DNA of 64,000 nucleotides from assembly GCA_023374025.1 (NCBI GenBank), contig SIJG01000096.1, positions 306,018 to 370,017 on the forward strand, written 5' to 3'. This DNA comes from Heterodera schachtii (Eukaryota; Nematoda; Chromadorea; Rhabditida; Heteroderidae). The number at the start of each line of letters is the position of its first letter. The stretch's first letter is position 1. The translations under genes and the position numbers were made by a program. Under the pieces are notes generated by a model. The model was given only the letters and a program-made list of their open reading frames with translations. It ran no database searches and was not told the DNA's origin. This document shows positions 1 to 10,768 of the stretch, piece after piece.

Positions 1-440
1 AAAATTTCCGGCGGCGCCTATCGGCACCGCCGAACCCTTTTGTTCTAGTTTTTTGAAAAAATTGCGCCGAAAAAAACGGTTTTGAAAAGAAAAAAAGGTC
101 AAATTTATGGACCATTAACAGATTTCATTCCCGATCTCTTTTACCGTCGGATCCATTCGAAAAATCTTAGTCGCCCCTTTTAATGCATCGCGCCAGCTCC
201 TAAAAATTTTCTTTTTCAAAATGACAGGTATTTTTTGTTTTTTGGAAAATTTTTTGAAATTTAATTGAAAATTTTTCGAAATTTCCAAAATCCCGCAATC
301 CCGCGCGGGATCCCGCAAATTTTAAATGCGGGATTTGCGGGATTGCGGGATTTTGCGGGATTTATACATGCGGGATCCCGTCCCGCAAAATTTTTCAGTA
401 CAAATCCCGCAGCGGGATCCGCAAATTTGAAATTTCCGGG
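1..440. repeat. Dispersed repeat flank with GC hairpin and GCGGGAT repeats
   Basis: No gene seen. The first 32 bases carry one copy of the dispersed GC hairpin described at 18043. From about 287 to 430 the words GCGGGAT and ATCCCGC recur in both orientations, giving an inverted-repeat texture like other GC-rich non-autonomous elements here. Open frames over this stretch are repeat artefacts. Confidence 0.6.
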
Positions 441-1949
441 CTCTACTAGAAATCACTATTTTGGCGACTTCGTCACTAAAATAGTTAAAAATCACTATTT
501 TGGCGTTTTGTCACTATTTTTTCACTATTTCGACATTTTTTGGAAAATTCCTTAACAAAAATGCAATAAAAACTAAAAAATACACCCCTAAGAATCGACC
601 TAAAAACTTTTAAAAAATACCAGTTAGAATTGGAAAATGTTGATAAAATTTTTTTCCCCAAATTTTTTTCTTGACAAAATTTTTGGTTTAAAAATTTCAA
701 TATTTATTTATTTTATTCAAAAATAAAAATAACCAAAAGAAGGGCATGTGTCACTTACGCTTTTGGTGGAAATGAGATGAAATGGGGTGAAATGGGAAGT
801 AGTGATAAAAGAGAATTGAAATTTTGATTGGAGAAGCAAAGTAGAAGGAAAAAGTCAGACCTCCAACAAAGGAAATTTGTTTTTTTAATAGGGGTTGGAG
901 AAAAAATTTTTTTTGAGGAAAAATTTTTTAAGAAAGTTTGAAGTAGCTAGTTTTTAATTTTATTTGAAGAAATTGTTGGAGGTCTGGTACAACTATTTAT
1001 TGAAAATATGAGGGTATTGTTTTTCGAGAGATTGAATTTGTTGAACAATTTTGTCAGTTGGTGGCAATGAACTTAGTGCTTCATAACAGACGAGGATAGT
1101 TTTGTTAAAAACCTCCGGTGATTTGGAAATGTCTTCGCTGGTCTTCTGGTTTGGTCCTTCTTCGACAACGGGAGTCGGGGCATTTGTCTGTGAGAGCTGA
1201 GTTGCCGGTGCTATCGGAGCTTGGTTTTGTTGGCGTTTTCGGACACGCGCTTCGTATTCCTCCTTGAGTTGTTCCTTGGTCAGTGCTGGGCGGACGAACA
1301 GGCGCGCCAGGTTTTGTTGAGATCGGAGTCGAGCACGCTCACGCTTCCAGCCTCCGAGTGCCATGTGTTGCTGTGTCGGTGTAGGCATGACCACTTTGAA
1401 CGGGCGCGGTATTGTGCGCTGAGGGTCGTAGCGGCCGAGGCGAAAAACGGCGGTTGGCTCAGCCTCAACATCAAGATGGTCCAGAATTTTGGTGGCGACT
1501 TTCCTGTCCTCCTGTACACGTTCCGATGGAAGAGCAGCAGCGCTTTCCGGGAGGCCAAGGAGAACCAGTGTGCGGTGTCGTTCTTGTTCTGCGAGTGCAA
1601 CAGTGTTTGGGTTCAGGTCCTGTGCAGGTGCCATTGAACGTTTGGCGCGAGGCGGAGTGATGTTTGTTGCGTTGGTTCGTCGCTTCATGTCGGATAATTA
1701 GAAAATAATTTTTTGCGATCTTAAGGACTTAATTGGACTATAACAAGTCTTTGCTAAAAAATGTAAGAAAGGAATGTACCTCATTTGTAACTGCAATCAG
1801 TGAATAAAATTCTTTTTTGCTCATTTTTTGGCTGAAAATTATGTCACTATTCGTCATTATTTTGGACTTTTTGTCACTATTTTGGCATTTTTGCTCACTA
1901 TTTTAGTTAACTATTTCGAGATTTTTGGTCACTAAAGTCACAGCCCTAG
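438..1949. repeat. CACTATTTTGG repeats on both sides of the ORF1-like gene
   Basis: Bases 451-535 and 1840-1935 both hold several copies of CACTATTTTGGC-like words in the same orientation, on either side of the gene at 993-1688. The right side ends in GTCACAGCCCTAG. The pattern suggests the gene lies inside a repetitive element, but I could not find a clean target duplication. The words CAGACCTCCAACAAAG (859) and TTGTTGGAGGTCTG (972) form a separate small inverted pair between the gene's 3' end and the left repeat block. Confidence 0.45.
993..1688 (-). CDS. Non-LTR retrotransposon ORF1-like RNA-binding protein
   Basis: Single open frame of 231 residues starting at an ATG. The N-terminal 30 residues are basic and Pro-rich. 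Residues about 35-140 have the look of the RNA-recognition-like region of nematode retrotransposon ORF1 proteins: TLVLLGLPES, then an acidic helix, then AVFRLGRYDPQRTIPRPFKV, then a basic LGGWKRERARLRS stretch and VRPALTKEQ. The C-terminal third is a Gln/Pro-rich linker and a short helix. In intact elements such a protein would bind the element's RNA. No reverse transcriptase follows on the same strand, so this is either an orphan ORF1 or part of a non-autonomous element. The frame is uninterrupted, unlike most transposon genes here. The family assignment is from pattern recognition only. Confidence 0.6.
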   Translation of the reverse strand: MKRRTNATNITPPRAKRSMAPAQDLNPNTVALAEQERHRTLVLLGLPESAAALPSERVQEDRKVATKILDHLDVEAEPTAVFRLGRYDPQRTIPRPFKVVMPTPTQQHMALGGWKRERARLRSQQNLARLFVRPALTKEQLKEEYEARVRKRQQNQAPIAPATQLSQTNAPTPVVEEGPNQKTSEDISKSPEVFNKTILVCYEALSSLPPTDKIVQQIQSLEKQYPHIFNK

Positions 1950-1983
1950 TAATAATAACATAAATTTTCTGTGTGTATTAATG

Positions 1984-2545
1984 CATTTTTTATATTTCAT
2001 CAGGTACCTTGACAATTCCGTGCTCGCATTTCTCCGTTCCAATAAGCAAACATTTGAGCTTTACCAATGGCGAAAATTTGGACATTTTCGTCGCCACATT
2101 TCGCCCACAATTCTCACTGATCTTGATCAATTGAATTCAATTCAATCTGATGATCTGTTCCCCGAATCGATGGGTCCCAACTAGGTATTTAAAAAAGATG
2201 GCCATCCTATTCATTAAACAACTAATTGATTGATTGGGTGGATGTTTTTGATTTGCGCTTCCTTTTTGTTTAGACATTTCTTGGTGCCACCGCTTCGGTC
2301 AGCTACAAAATTCGAATTTCTTTGCATTCTGAAACATCGCTAATTGAGCCATTTGAATCGGTGAACGAACGGACCCAAGAAAAGCTGACATTATTTCTTG
2401 TTGAAGAAGCTGTTGGAGAAATTAGTGAAAAGGCGGCGCCGGTTCAATTGGAAAACGACGAAAATTGCGACGCCAATTTGAACACTCCAATTCAGTTTGT
2501 GGGGTGGCAAAAGTTCGATTGGGTAACTTGTAAAAGATAATTCAA
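1984..2545 (+). pseudogene. Cyst-nematode F-box-like family remnant
   Basis: Two open stretches separated by a stop at about 2182. The first contains YLDNSVLAFLRSNKQTF followed by RRHISPTILTDLDQLNS and DDLFPE. These match the middle of the F-box-like multicopy family better preserved at 14850-16330, where the equivalent words are YIDQNVLTFL and RGLAPSILCDCPKL. The second stretch (about 2310-2540) has FESVNERTQEKLTLFLVEE, matching the FDLINGVTEEKLTLKQ segment of that copy. The N-terminal part is missing and stops lie between the blocks, so this is a decayed copy. The family name is from memory of Globodera/Heterodera gene sets. Confidence 0.55.
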
Positions 2546-3179
2546 TTCATTCATTTAAAATTGTGTTTAATTTTCGGCCTTATGGCTTCTTGCGGACGAA
2601 GAAAAAGAAGCGGATCAAAGCATCGAAATATCGTCGGATTGCGCGGAAATTTCCTCTCAGAAATGTTTATTAAAGGTTCTTTCGTTCGAATATACAAATA
2701 TATGTTTATTTATTTGTTTGCTTTTTTGATTATGGCCAATAAACTGAAGATTATCAATTGATTTGATGCCTAAAATGAGAAAGAGAGCCATTTTGTTTAG
2801 AGCGGTGCTAAAACCACCAAAAATTGATTCCAAAAAATCAACTTTTAAATATATTCGAATTAACCTCAAAAAATCTGTTCAAATTTCCCATAATATAAGA
2901 GATCATTTTACACTCAACAAATTAAATCGCAGAGAAATATGCAATAACAAAACAAGTTCACATATAATATAACATAGGGACGGCAATTGTGAAGATTACG
3001 GGTCCCACAAAAAAATAAATAAAAATCCAAAAAACACATTTTTAGGGGTTTGAGCACGAATTTGACCTTCTTTTGAACTAGTTTCGAACCCCTGACCCGG
3101 ATTTGTACATTTGAAAAAAATTCAAATTTTCAATTTTTGCAAATATTGCTGATGCATTGATTGGTACTGTAACTACAAT
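2546..3179. other. AT-rich stretch without recognised genes
   Basis: Only short AT-rich frames without family motifs. I see no terminal repeats or RNA gene signals. Confidence 0.5.
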
Positions 3180-3192
3180 ATGAGTAAAGGAA

Positions 3193-3715
3193 ATCGATCA
3201 ATTATTTACGGGGTAATAAAAGGCAATGTGATAAATCATATTGTCAAATGCCTCTATGGTTTTCTTTCCGTTAAACTGCCTCCACATGTGCTCATCGCAA
3301 TAACTTGGCAACAATTCGCGGTAAGTCCCGGACATCACCTTGAACTTCATTTTGAGATTTTTCCAAAACATTCCACATGGTTCGTATGGGCTCCGGTAAT
3401 AGGATCCACGAAGTGGATTGTATGATTAACAGAATGGTGGACATAAGGTGGGATGGCAGGGATGGCTGGAATTGCGCCACCCATGTATGCTGCCCATTGA
3501 CCGGAATGTATGCTTGACCCCGGCACCACAAATTCTTCGATTATCGGCAAGAGTGTGGCGCGAGATCTGTCTGGCACGATGCGGACAACTCCAATATTGG
3601 TGTGCACGTCATACATTCCAAACAACCAAATCTCGCGCCTCTGTGCCCCCGATAGTACTTTCGACGCGCAATAAACGCCTCGTCAATTTGGACAACATGT
3701 CCAACTCCTCCCAAC
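3193..3715 (-). pseudogene. Merlin/ISXO2-type transposase remnant
   Basis: Reading the minus strand, three pieces join in order. The first has VQIDEAFIARRKYYRGHRGA, carrying the first catalytic Asp region of IS1595/ISXO2-type DDE transposases. The second has FGMYDVHTNIGVVRIVPDRS, then PGSSIHSGQWAAYMGG, then NHTIHFVDPITGAHTNHVE. This is the classic order VxDRSxxTLLPII...IHSDxWxAY...NHSxxFVDPxTGAHTNxVE. The third has GTYRELLPSYCDEHMWRQ. The pieces are in different frames (shifts near 3620 and 3375). The second catalytic residue, normally Asp in IHSD, is Gly (IHSG), so the protein is dead even apart from the frameshifts. Merlin elements normally make 8-9 bp target duplications; I could not define ends here. 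Confidence 0.75.
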
Positions 3716-4035
3716 CTAAACTAAAAATGATCTAATTTTAAAAAAAGAACAACCGAATGGGGTTGTCAAGCAACCAACGGTTGCAAATCCCTTAGTAAAA
3801 GTTTGACCAATCGATCAGTGTGTGCAGACAATCTGATCATTTGTTGTTTTCGTATGCAACGGCAAACTTAGATTTGTTCCGACCTATATATGAAAATTTT
3901 ATAATTACTAAGTGCCCAGCAATACATCAAGAACATTCCCTTTCGAAGTGGAAAACGAGCTTCCTCGAAAAATGATCCCGCCATAATTGACACTTTCTGC
4001 TTTGGAAATTTTACTGGAATTAACCATACAAAAAA
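3716..4035. other. Unassigned AT-rich spacer
   Basis: No gene, tRNA or clear repeat is visible between the Merlin remnant and the LINE remnant. Confidence 0.5.
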
Positions 4036-5773
4036 TTAAGAAAGAGAATTTATTAAATCAGGGTGTAGATCAAGGAATTTTGATAAGGATGAACGAACAG
4101 TTTTTGGATTTTTTGAATTTATAATATCACTCGGAAGGATATTCCAGAGATTTATAGACCTATTTAAAATAAAATTTTCAGTTTTTGAAGTTTTATTAAC
4201 TTTGCGGATTTGTAAATTGTGACGATTTCTGATAGGTCTATTGGAAAATGATAAAAAATCTTTATGGTTTAGGTGAAAGTAGTTGTTAATAAGTTTATAG
4301 ATAAAGACAATATCAAAAATTTTGCGGCGTTTTTCGGGAGATTCAAGATTTAATTTTTTAAGCCGTGAAAGATAAGGGGAATGATGAATTTTACATTTGC
4401 GAAGTGCCATGCGCATAAAAATTTCTGGACTCTTTCTATTTTATTAATTAAAAGTTTAGTTTTGGGGGACCAAATTTCGGGAGCATATTCAAGGAGGGGT
4501 CTTACATAGGACTTGAAAGCAAGTCCCCAAATTTTAGGGTTAGAACTATGAATAACTTTTAATAACTGGAAAGACCGAAAGTAAAATTTAAGAGATAGCT
4601 TTTTGAAGAGAACATGTACTGGTAATCATTTAGAAAATTTTTAATCCATTTAAGGATTTTTCCTCTTATCCCAATTTTGTAAAGTTTATAAATGAGAAAA
4701 ATTAAAGGGACGATCGAAAGCTTTTTTAAAATCAAAAAAAGATAATGTCGGTATTTTATTTTTAAGATTGCATCATATCATTGATAAAATGAAGAGAATA
4801 ATTGGGTAATCGTAGATCTTTTTTGAAGAAATCCGAATTGTCGAGAATTTTAATTTATTTTTGTTTAAGAAAGATAAAATCTCCTTTGCGATAATTTTTT
4901 CATAATTTTTGATAGTGGACATGTAAGAGAAATTGGTCGGTAATTTTCGTGGTTGGAACTTTCTCGCTTTTTGAAAAGTGGTATGATGATTGATTTTTTC
5001 CAAATTTCAGGGACTATACCCGAATCAAGAGAAATTCTAAAAAGTTCAGTATGATAGGTGAGATCGATTCATGGCTGGCTTTTAAAATTTTATAACTGAT
5101 TCCGTCGGGTGACGACTATTTCTCGAGGGCAAGTTTTTTAATAGATAAGTGATTTGGCAAATATTGAAGTCAATATCGGAAATAAAATTTGAATATTCTG
5201 AAATGTAGTGACAGTCTGGAATTTTGTTAGTTAGAAATTTTGGAAATTTTTTTGAAAAATTTTGGCAAAAATTTTACATTTTTCCTGCACTGAGTTTCAA
5301 GGTTACCGTCGTAATTTAAGGGGGGGGGGGGATTATGTGTTGAATTTTATAATTATTTCGAACATATTTAAAAAGTTAGGGGCGCAGGATACAAGTTTCC
5401 TTGTATTAAGTTTGTGGAATTTTCTGATTAAAAATTTTGCCTTCTTACAAAGAGAATAATAATCTTTTTTAAGTTGAGGGTTTGATTTCATTTGAGTGAA
5501 AAGGAGTGCTTTTTGTTTGAAGATTTTTTTAAATATAATTCGGATATTTAATTTTGCGAAAATTTTTAAGAATTTGTCCGGTGGGTAAGTAAATTTCACA
5601 TAAATGAAGAAGGAATTTGAAAAGGTTTGAAATTTGACGTTTAAGTCGAAAACAGAGTTTAAAAAATTAAAACCGTTTGCTATTGTAAAGTTCACCATAA
5701 GATTTATTTTAGAGAAATCCCTTATTAGAATTTTGGGGATGTCAGGAGGTCTAATTCGGAGTGAAAAATGCAA
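4036..5773 (-). pseudogene. CR1-like LINE reverse transcriptase, decayed
   Basis: The minus strand carries pieces of a non-LTR retrotransposon in the right order. About 5333-5773 holds the end of the endonuclease and linker (LMVNFTIANG, then KSNPQLKKDYYSLCKKAK). About 4773-5003 holds the start of the reverse transcriptase: a frame with HENYRPISLT, typical of motif 1 (NYRPISLL), next to a shifted frame with KIIAKEILSFLNKNK. About 4036-4416 is an open 126-residue C-terminal region with YLSRLKKLNLESPEKRR, DIVFIYKLINN, FILNRSINLWNILPSDIIN. These match the thumb and C-terminus of CR1/Jockey-type enzymes (Rxxxxx..R..LWN.LP..ii). Frameshifts and stops separate the pieces, and the YxDD region is not recoverable by eye. 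This is an old inactive copy. Confidence 0.7.
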
Positions 5774-5899
5774 ACCTTCCTTGATTTGAATTTGTGGTTG
5801 TAATTGTTTATTATTTATTAGAAGAAGATCAAGGATGGAACCTTTTATATGGGTGGGTAAAGTTATACAATTTTCGAGTTGAAATGAAGGACGACGGAC

Positions 5900-6447
5900 G
5901 ATTCGTTTTTGGCCAATTCGTTTTTACCCCGATTCGTTTTTATTACCCCGATTCGTTTTTTGGGCCGAAACGCGAAAATCGGTGAAATTTCAAAGATTTT
6001 TTGACATATTTCAATTCAGGAATACTTTTTATGTCATTTCAAATGATTTTTAATAGTTTAAGATCCAAATTAAGAAATTTGAAAATTCGAAATTACTTTC
6101 TTCTGAACTTAGTTTTTTTGACAAAATTTTCTTTTTTTTAATTATGTACTTTAAAACATGTTCCCGGGGGTTTTAAGGGTCGCTGATCACGAATATGACA
6201 TCCGTTTTTACCGAAAACAAAATTTAAAAAATTTTTTTTTTAAAGTTAGAAAATTTTTTTTCGAAATTTGAAAATTGGCTAAAACACAGTTAAAGGGGTG
6301 GGTAAACTGTAAGCCAACTTGAAACACATAACTAAGCTTAAATTTATCTAAAATATTTAAAATTTCATCGATTCAACCTCGAATTTTTGAATTTCTACCT
6401 CAAAAAACGAATCGGGGTAATAAAACGAATTGGGGTAATAAAATCGA
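5900..6447. repeat. Foldback-like element with ATTCGTTTTT ends
   Basis: The left end repeats CCAATTCGTTTTTACCCC and CCCCGATTCGTTTTT. The right end near 6405-6447 holds AAAAAACGAATCGGGGTAAT and ACGAATTGGGGTAATAAAA, the inverted complement. The interior is AT-rich and contains one GCTGATCACGAAT repeat word (6183). A related left end sits at 19795-19840. Exact ends and target duplication were not established. Confidence 0.45.
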
Positions 6448-6449
6448 AC

Positions 6450-7470
6450 CCTTTGTTTACATTTTTGTTCAAAAAATGACAAAGTTTTCCGATTTTGAAC
6501 CACTTTTTGAAGAGAATAAAGATTTTTAGGGGCTGGCGGGAAAAGTATATGGTACTCTATTTTTTTGAAAAAGAAAATTTCGAAATTTTTTTACAAATAA
6601 AGTTATTGGTTTTAGGATCGAAGAATAATCTAACATCCATTTCGACCCATTCTAAGTTTTTTTTTAATAATAATTATTTTTTTTGTTGTGATTTAATTCA
6701 TAAAACAATCCCTATTCATTAATAATAAAAATTTAATTCTTTAAAGATTTACTTAGGAAGATTTTTTGAATTACAATATTATTTTTTGAAATCAAATTGC
6801 TTTAACTAGAGTCATGGACATAAATTTTGAACCACTTGCTTTGCAGTGATATTTTCTTTTGATAATTACCTATTTAATGCAATTAAGAGCACAAGTGTCA
6901 TAACATTTTTGTAGAATTCTTTGTGAGCTTTCGAATGATGCCAAACATTAGTCGAAATTTGTTATGGCACAGTTTTTTTTTTCAACTTTATGTGCCACTC
7001 TTCATTTTCGGGTGGTCATATATAAACAAATATTTTGTGGTCATTAAAAATTCAAATTTGAGAGCATAGGAAAACCTGTAATAATTCATTAGAATATATT
7101 TTGATGTTGAAAAAAATCTTTTACAATTAGATAACTCTTGCATGTGATCAGAACATCCAAAAAAACATTTTATTTTAAAATGTGCATAATTTGTCGAATT
7201 TGAGTGTCGCATCCAAAATAAGCAATTTTATGAGATTATTAGGATTCCCGTATATATCAACGGATACCCAACATTTTGTAAGAAATGGAAAAAATAATTT
7301 TTTTATTAGTAAAATATTGATTGTGATTTAATTAAAAATATTTTTTATTTACATATTATTAATTGCGATGAATCAATAGAGAGAAATTTACAATATTTTA
7401 TTAAAATTCTGTCAATAATTCATTTAAACTTTGAGAATTTCTTAGAGCAAAAAATTCATTTTCTATCATA
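6450..7470. repeat. 5' flank of the secreted-gene locus, duplicated at 42676-43707
   Basis: Beginning at TTTGTTTACATTTTTGTTCA, this stretch runs almost identically to bases 42683 onward, with only scattered substitutions and small indels, up to the TA at 7469-7470. There the mariner-like element interrupts this copy but not the other. Together with the downstream gene this makes a segmental duplication of about 1.7 kb. No gene is seen within it. Confidence 0.85.
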
Positions 7471-8723
7471 CACTGTGTAACATTAGAATAAGGACACCCT
7501 ATTTTTTGTTAGTTTGGCCACTTCCCATGAACCAATCGAGCTGAAATTTTAATTGTACGTAGCAATTCTGAAAATATTAAGATTCTGAAAGTGAGAAAGA
7601 AAAATGATGCCGGAAAAAAATTTTACGAATTTTTTTCCAAAATTGGGGTGTAACATTAGAATAAGGACACTTTAGAAAACTGAGAAAAATCTCAATAACT
7701 ACCAAAAAGAAACTGATAAAACAAGCACAAAAAGAAATAACAAATCTTTATTGACATTTCTGTTTATTTTGCGGACAGAAATATGTCTTTTAGGGAGAGT
7801 TATGTTGAATTTTCTATGTTTTCCGGAGAAATTAAGGGCTATGAGCCTTAAATTGCCTCTAAAACTTATAAAACCGAATCAAATTGTCAGCAATCAACAC
7901 TAAGATAACTTACAGACATCCTATCAGCGTTTTCTATTCACTTTATGCCAGAAAAAAGTCATTAAACACGAAATTTTTGCGGGTGAAAAAATGCTAAAAT
8001 CTGAGTAAATTCAAAAAAAAATTTCTAGGGGGTTGGGAAAAATTTTCCGTAGAAGATGAATATGACGAACAGAAAGAGCACAAAATTCTCTACAAAATGG
8101 TCTTTGGTTGGTGGCTCTGCGATGCGTCTCTGCGGAGGAGCGTTTGGTTAAATACGAATGTCGCAAAAAGTAAGGAAAAATGGCCTAAAATTGGTCTTTT
8201 TTTGGGTAGTCGATATTTAACCAAACGCGCCTCAGCGGAGACGCGGCATAGAGCCCTTATCCAGAGGCCATTTTGTAGAGAATTTTATTCTCTTTTAGAA
8301 TGCCTGAATGGTTTTTCACGAAAAAAATTTTCCAGCCCCCTAAGATTTTTTTTCTAAAATTTCCCCAGTTTCAAGCCATTTTATGATTTTTAGATCACCA
8401 TAAAGGAGTGATCTGATCAATTTGTTGCAAATGACGTTTTTGATCAGTACAAAAAACTAAGCTTAAATGAATTTTTTCAGATTTTTTAATGCTCAACTCA
8501 AAAAGTTACAGCCTTCTGAAAAAGTGTCCTTATTCTAATGTTACACCCCAATTTTGGAAAAAAAATCGTAAAATTTTTTTCCGGCATCATTTTTCTTTCT
8601 CACTTTCAGAATCTTAATATTTTCAGAATTGCTACGTACAATTAAAATTTCAGCTCGATTGGTTCATGGGAAGTGGCCAAACTAACAAAAAATAGGGTGT
8701 CCTTATTCTAATGTTACACAGTG
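7471..8723. mobile_element. Palindromic mariner-like (TA) foldback element
   Basis: The left end reads CACTGTGTAACATTAGAATA and the right end is its exact complement, ending TTACACAGTG at 8723. The complementarity continues through most of the element: for example the words near 7622-7672 recur inverted at 8520-8575, and GAGGAGCGTTTGGTTAAATA (8131) pairs with TATTTAACCAAACGCGCCTC (8213). The element is therefore nearly one large hairpin about 1253 bp long. It is flanked by TA on both sides (7469-7470 and 8724-8725). The paralogous locus at 43707 has the uninterrupted sequence TCTATCATAAAGAATTTAAC, which shows the empty site with one TA. This fits the Tc1/mariner superfamily; there is no transposase. 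Confidence 0.9.
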
Positions 8724-8756
8724 TAAAGAATTTAACTGAAAAGAAAATTGTCCAAA

Positions 8757-9440
8757 ATGAATTTGTGCCTATTTTTATCCATTTTAATTGCATTTTTAAT
8801 TGTGCAAATTGAAATTGGAGCAGAAAAGAAAAAATTGGAACAAAAAACATTGGCAGAAATATTTGGAGAAAAATGGGAAGAAAAAGAAGAAGAAAAAGGA
8901 AATGAACAGAAAAAGAGAGAAATCGTTGAGAAATTCAATAAAATTAAAGAGAAAATCAAGCAAAAAGGGAGAAAATATTCAGCAAAAGAATGGTATAAAA
9001 TTAATTCGAAAATTGCTAAAAAATTGGATACAAATAGCAATTATATTTATAAATGGATCAAAGAATTGGGCATATATAAAAGGCACAACAAATCAAAAAC
9101 GGATGAACAAAAAATTGAAATTGTTCAACAATTTATTGGATTAAAAAATGAATATAAACAAAAAGGTAGAAAATATTCGACAAAAGAATGGCACCAAATT
9201 TATGCGGAAATTAATAAGAAAATTGGAGTTGGCCATATCGTAATTGAAAAATGGAAGAAACAATTTGGAATGAATCGAAAAGTAATAACTGTAAATGAAA
9301 AAATGGACAAAATAAAAATGTATTGGCAAATAAAAAGAGAAAATCCAAAAATAAGTGATGAAAAAATTGCAAAATTGTTGGAAATTAGTGGGCAGAACAT
9401 TCGAAGATGGAAAAAACAATTTGAAGAACAAAAATTTTAA
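8757..9440 (+). CDS. Secreted Lys-rich protein with repeated helix-turn-helix-like modules
   Basis: Open frame of 227 residues from the ATG at 8757. The N-terminus MNLCLFLSILIAFLIVQIEI is a clear signal peptide, with likely cleavage after the following GA. The mature protein is very Lys/Glu-rich. It holds about three related modules near residues 40-100, 105-175 and 178-227. Each has a charged helix, then KGRKYSxKEW in the first two, a helix of the form IxxKIxKKxGV, and an end of the form IxKWKKQFG. This resembles the helix-turn-helix repeats of transposases and homeodomain-like proteins, now on a secreted protein. Several decayed relatives lie in the window. A palindromic transposon sits 33 bp upstream of the start codon, where promoter or 5' UTR would be. 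A secreted effector role in a plant parasite is inference only. Confidence 0.75.
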   Translation: MNLCLFLSILIAFLIVQIEIGAEKKKLEQKTLAEIFGEKWEEKEEEKGNEQKKREIVEKFNKIKEKIKQKGRKYSAKEWYKINSKIAKKLDTNSNYIYKWIKELGIYKRHNKSKTDEQKIEIVQQFIGLKNEYKQKGRKYSTKEWHQIYAEINKKIGVGHIVIEKWKKQFGMNRKVITVNEKMDKIKMYWQIKRENPKISDEKIAKLLEISGQNIRRWKKQFEEQKF

Positions 9441-9759
9441 TCTTAGAAATGAAATGGGAATTTTTTGATTTTTATTTGTTTAAGCTGTTGACAATTTTAT
9501 TCATATAATTTCTCTATTTAAACTTATTGTTTTTTAAAATGCATAAATTTGCTGAAAAATTTAGCCTGAAAATGGCGCAATAAATAATTAGTTTATAAAT
9601 TAGTGAAACAATATAAAGAAGGAATTTTTTGGAAATTTTGATTAACCCGGACATTTTCGGAATGAAAAATAATCAAGGTGTGGATTTAAATGTGTAATAA
9701 ATCAAAGACCAAACTGGGAACCCCTTCTCCTTATCCCATATTCATAAATTCTATTAGAG
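9441..9759. other. 3' flank of the secreted gene
   Basis: AT-rich sequence with AATAAA-like words (AATAAATAATTAG near 9580) that could serve polyadenylation. No other feature. Confidence 0.4.
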
Positions 9760-9912
9760 CCCGAACGGAACCGGGGCCCCGCCGGGATTTTGCCGGGACT
9801 CCCAGGTCCCGGTTTTTTGGACCAACCACCGAGACCGGGTGTCCCGGTAAAACGGGAGTCCCGATCCCAGGATCCCGTCCCGGTCGATTTCCTAAGTCCC
9901 GGTCTGAATCTG
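9760..9912. repeat. GC-rich CCCGG repeat element
   Basis: A compact GC-rich island in AT-rich surroundings, built of repeated CCGGG/CCCGG words in both orientations (CCGGGGCCCCGCCGGGATTT, GTCCCGGTAAAACGGGAGTC). Overlapping frames on both strands are by-products of this composition. It resembles other short non-autonomous elements here (61795-61905, 42245-42320), but clear ends were not found. Confidence 0.5.
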
Positions 9913-10479
9913 GATTCAGATTGCCCAACCCTGAAAATCCCCAATAAACACGACTTTTTAGAAGGAAAAAAATTTTTCTTCTAAAAAGAGGGCCCACCAT
10001 TTATGTATAAATATATTGCCTATTTTAGCATATAGTAAAAATTTAAAATTTCTTTGGAAACCAACATTTTTTGATTGTCTAAAATGCTCCTTAGCCATTG
10101 TTTTGGTGTTTTTAAAGTTAATTCTGAATTTTACACAATTTTTGGCATTTTTTTGAAATGTAGAACATAATTAGTAGGGATGACAAAAATATGTACAAAA
10201 GTGGTCAAAATATCGAAATAAATATGTAAAAAATCCGGAAATATGTAGGAAACATGTACAAAAAACCCAAAATATGTACCAAATATGTAAATAAATTTTT
10301 TAATGAGTATTTTTTGGAAAAATTTCCTCGGAAAAGGTGAAATAGGCACAAAATGCCATAAAAAGACCTAAATAGGCTTAGAACCACATAAGTATTTGAA
10401 AAATTAAAAACGCGGGAGGGCGGCTACCATGTACACTATTACCCATAATTACATAGCTAATTCAAAAAGTGTAAAAAAT
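9913..10479. repeat. AT-rich spacer with AAATATGTA repeats
   Basis: Between 10185 and 10290 the word AAATATGTA(C/A) recurs about six times at irregular spacing. A similar region in the opposite orientation lies at 12118-12175. No gene is seen. Confidence 0.45.
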
Positions 10480-10731
10480 TTAAAAAAGTGATCCGCTTTG
10501 GTCGACTCCAACCGAATGCAACCGCTCGTTGTTGGCACAAAGGCCAACGTGGCCATTCCAGGCATTTGCTTGCGGTGGCCCCAACCAAATGCAACCCAAC
10601 CGCCAGCAGTTAAGCACTTCCCCGTTGTACATGTTCAGGTTCTTGGTCACGGACTTGGTCAGATTCGGTCCCGTCCCGTACGTACACACCAAGACGGGAA
10701 ACGGCGCCAACCAGCAGCAGATCACACCCAC
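10480..10731 (-). other. Unrecognised GC-rich frame, possible exon
   Basis: The stretch 10495-10735 is about half G+C inside AT-rich DNA and stays open on the minus strand for 83 residues. The start MGVICCWLAPFPVLVCTYG would be a plausible signal peptide, and the rest contains several Cys and Trp (LNCWRLGCIWLG, GHVGLCANN). The opposite strand is also open. I do not recognise the product. Composition suggests coding origin, possibly one exon of a lost gene, but it could be another GC-rich repeat. Confidence 0.25.
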
Positions 10732-10768
10732 AACTCTGATTTCAGTTCTTTTTTATATGACGCAAAAT

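Noticed and set aside
9690..10000. Arg/Pro/Gly-rich frames around 9.7-10.0 kb
   Set aside because: Produced by a CCCGG repeat islet; four overlapping frames of similar length on both strands.
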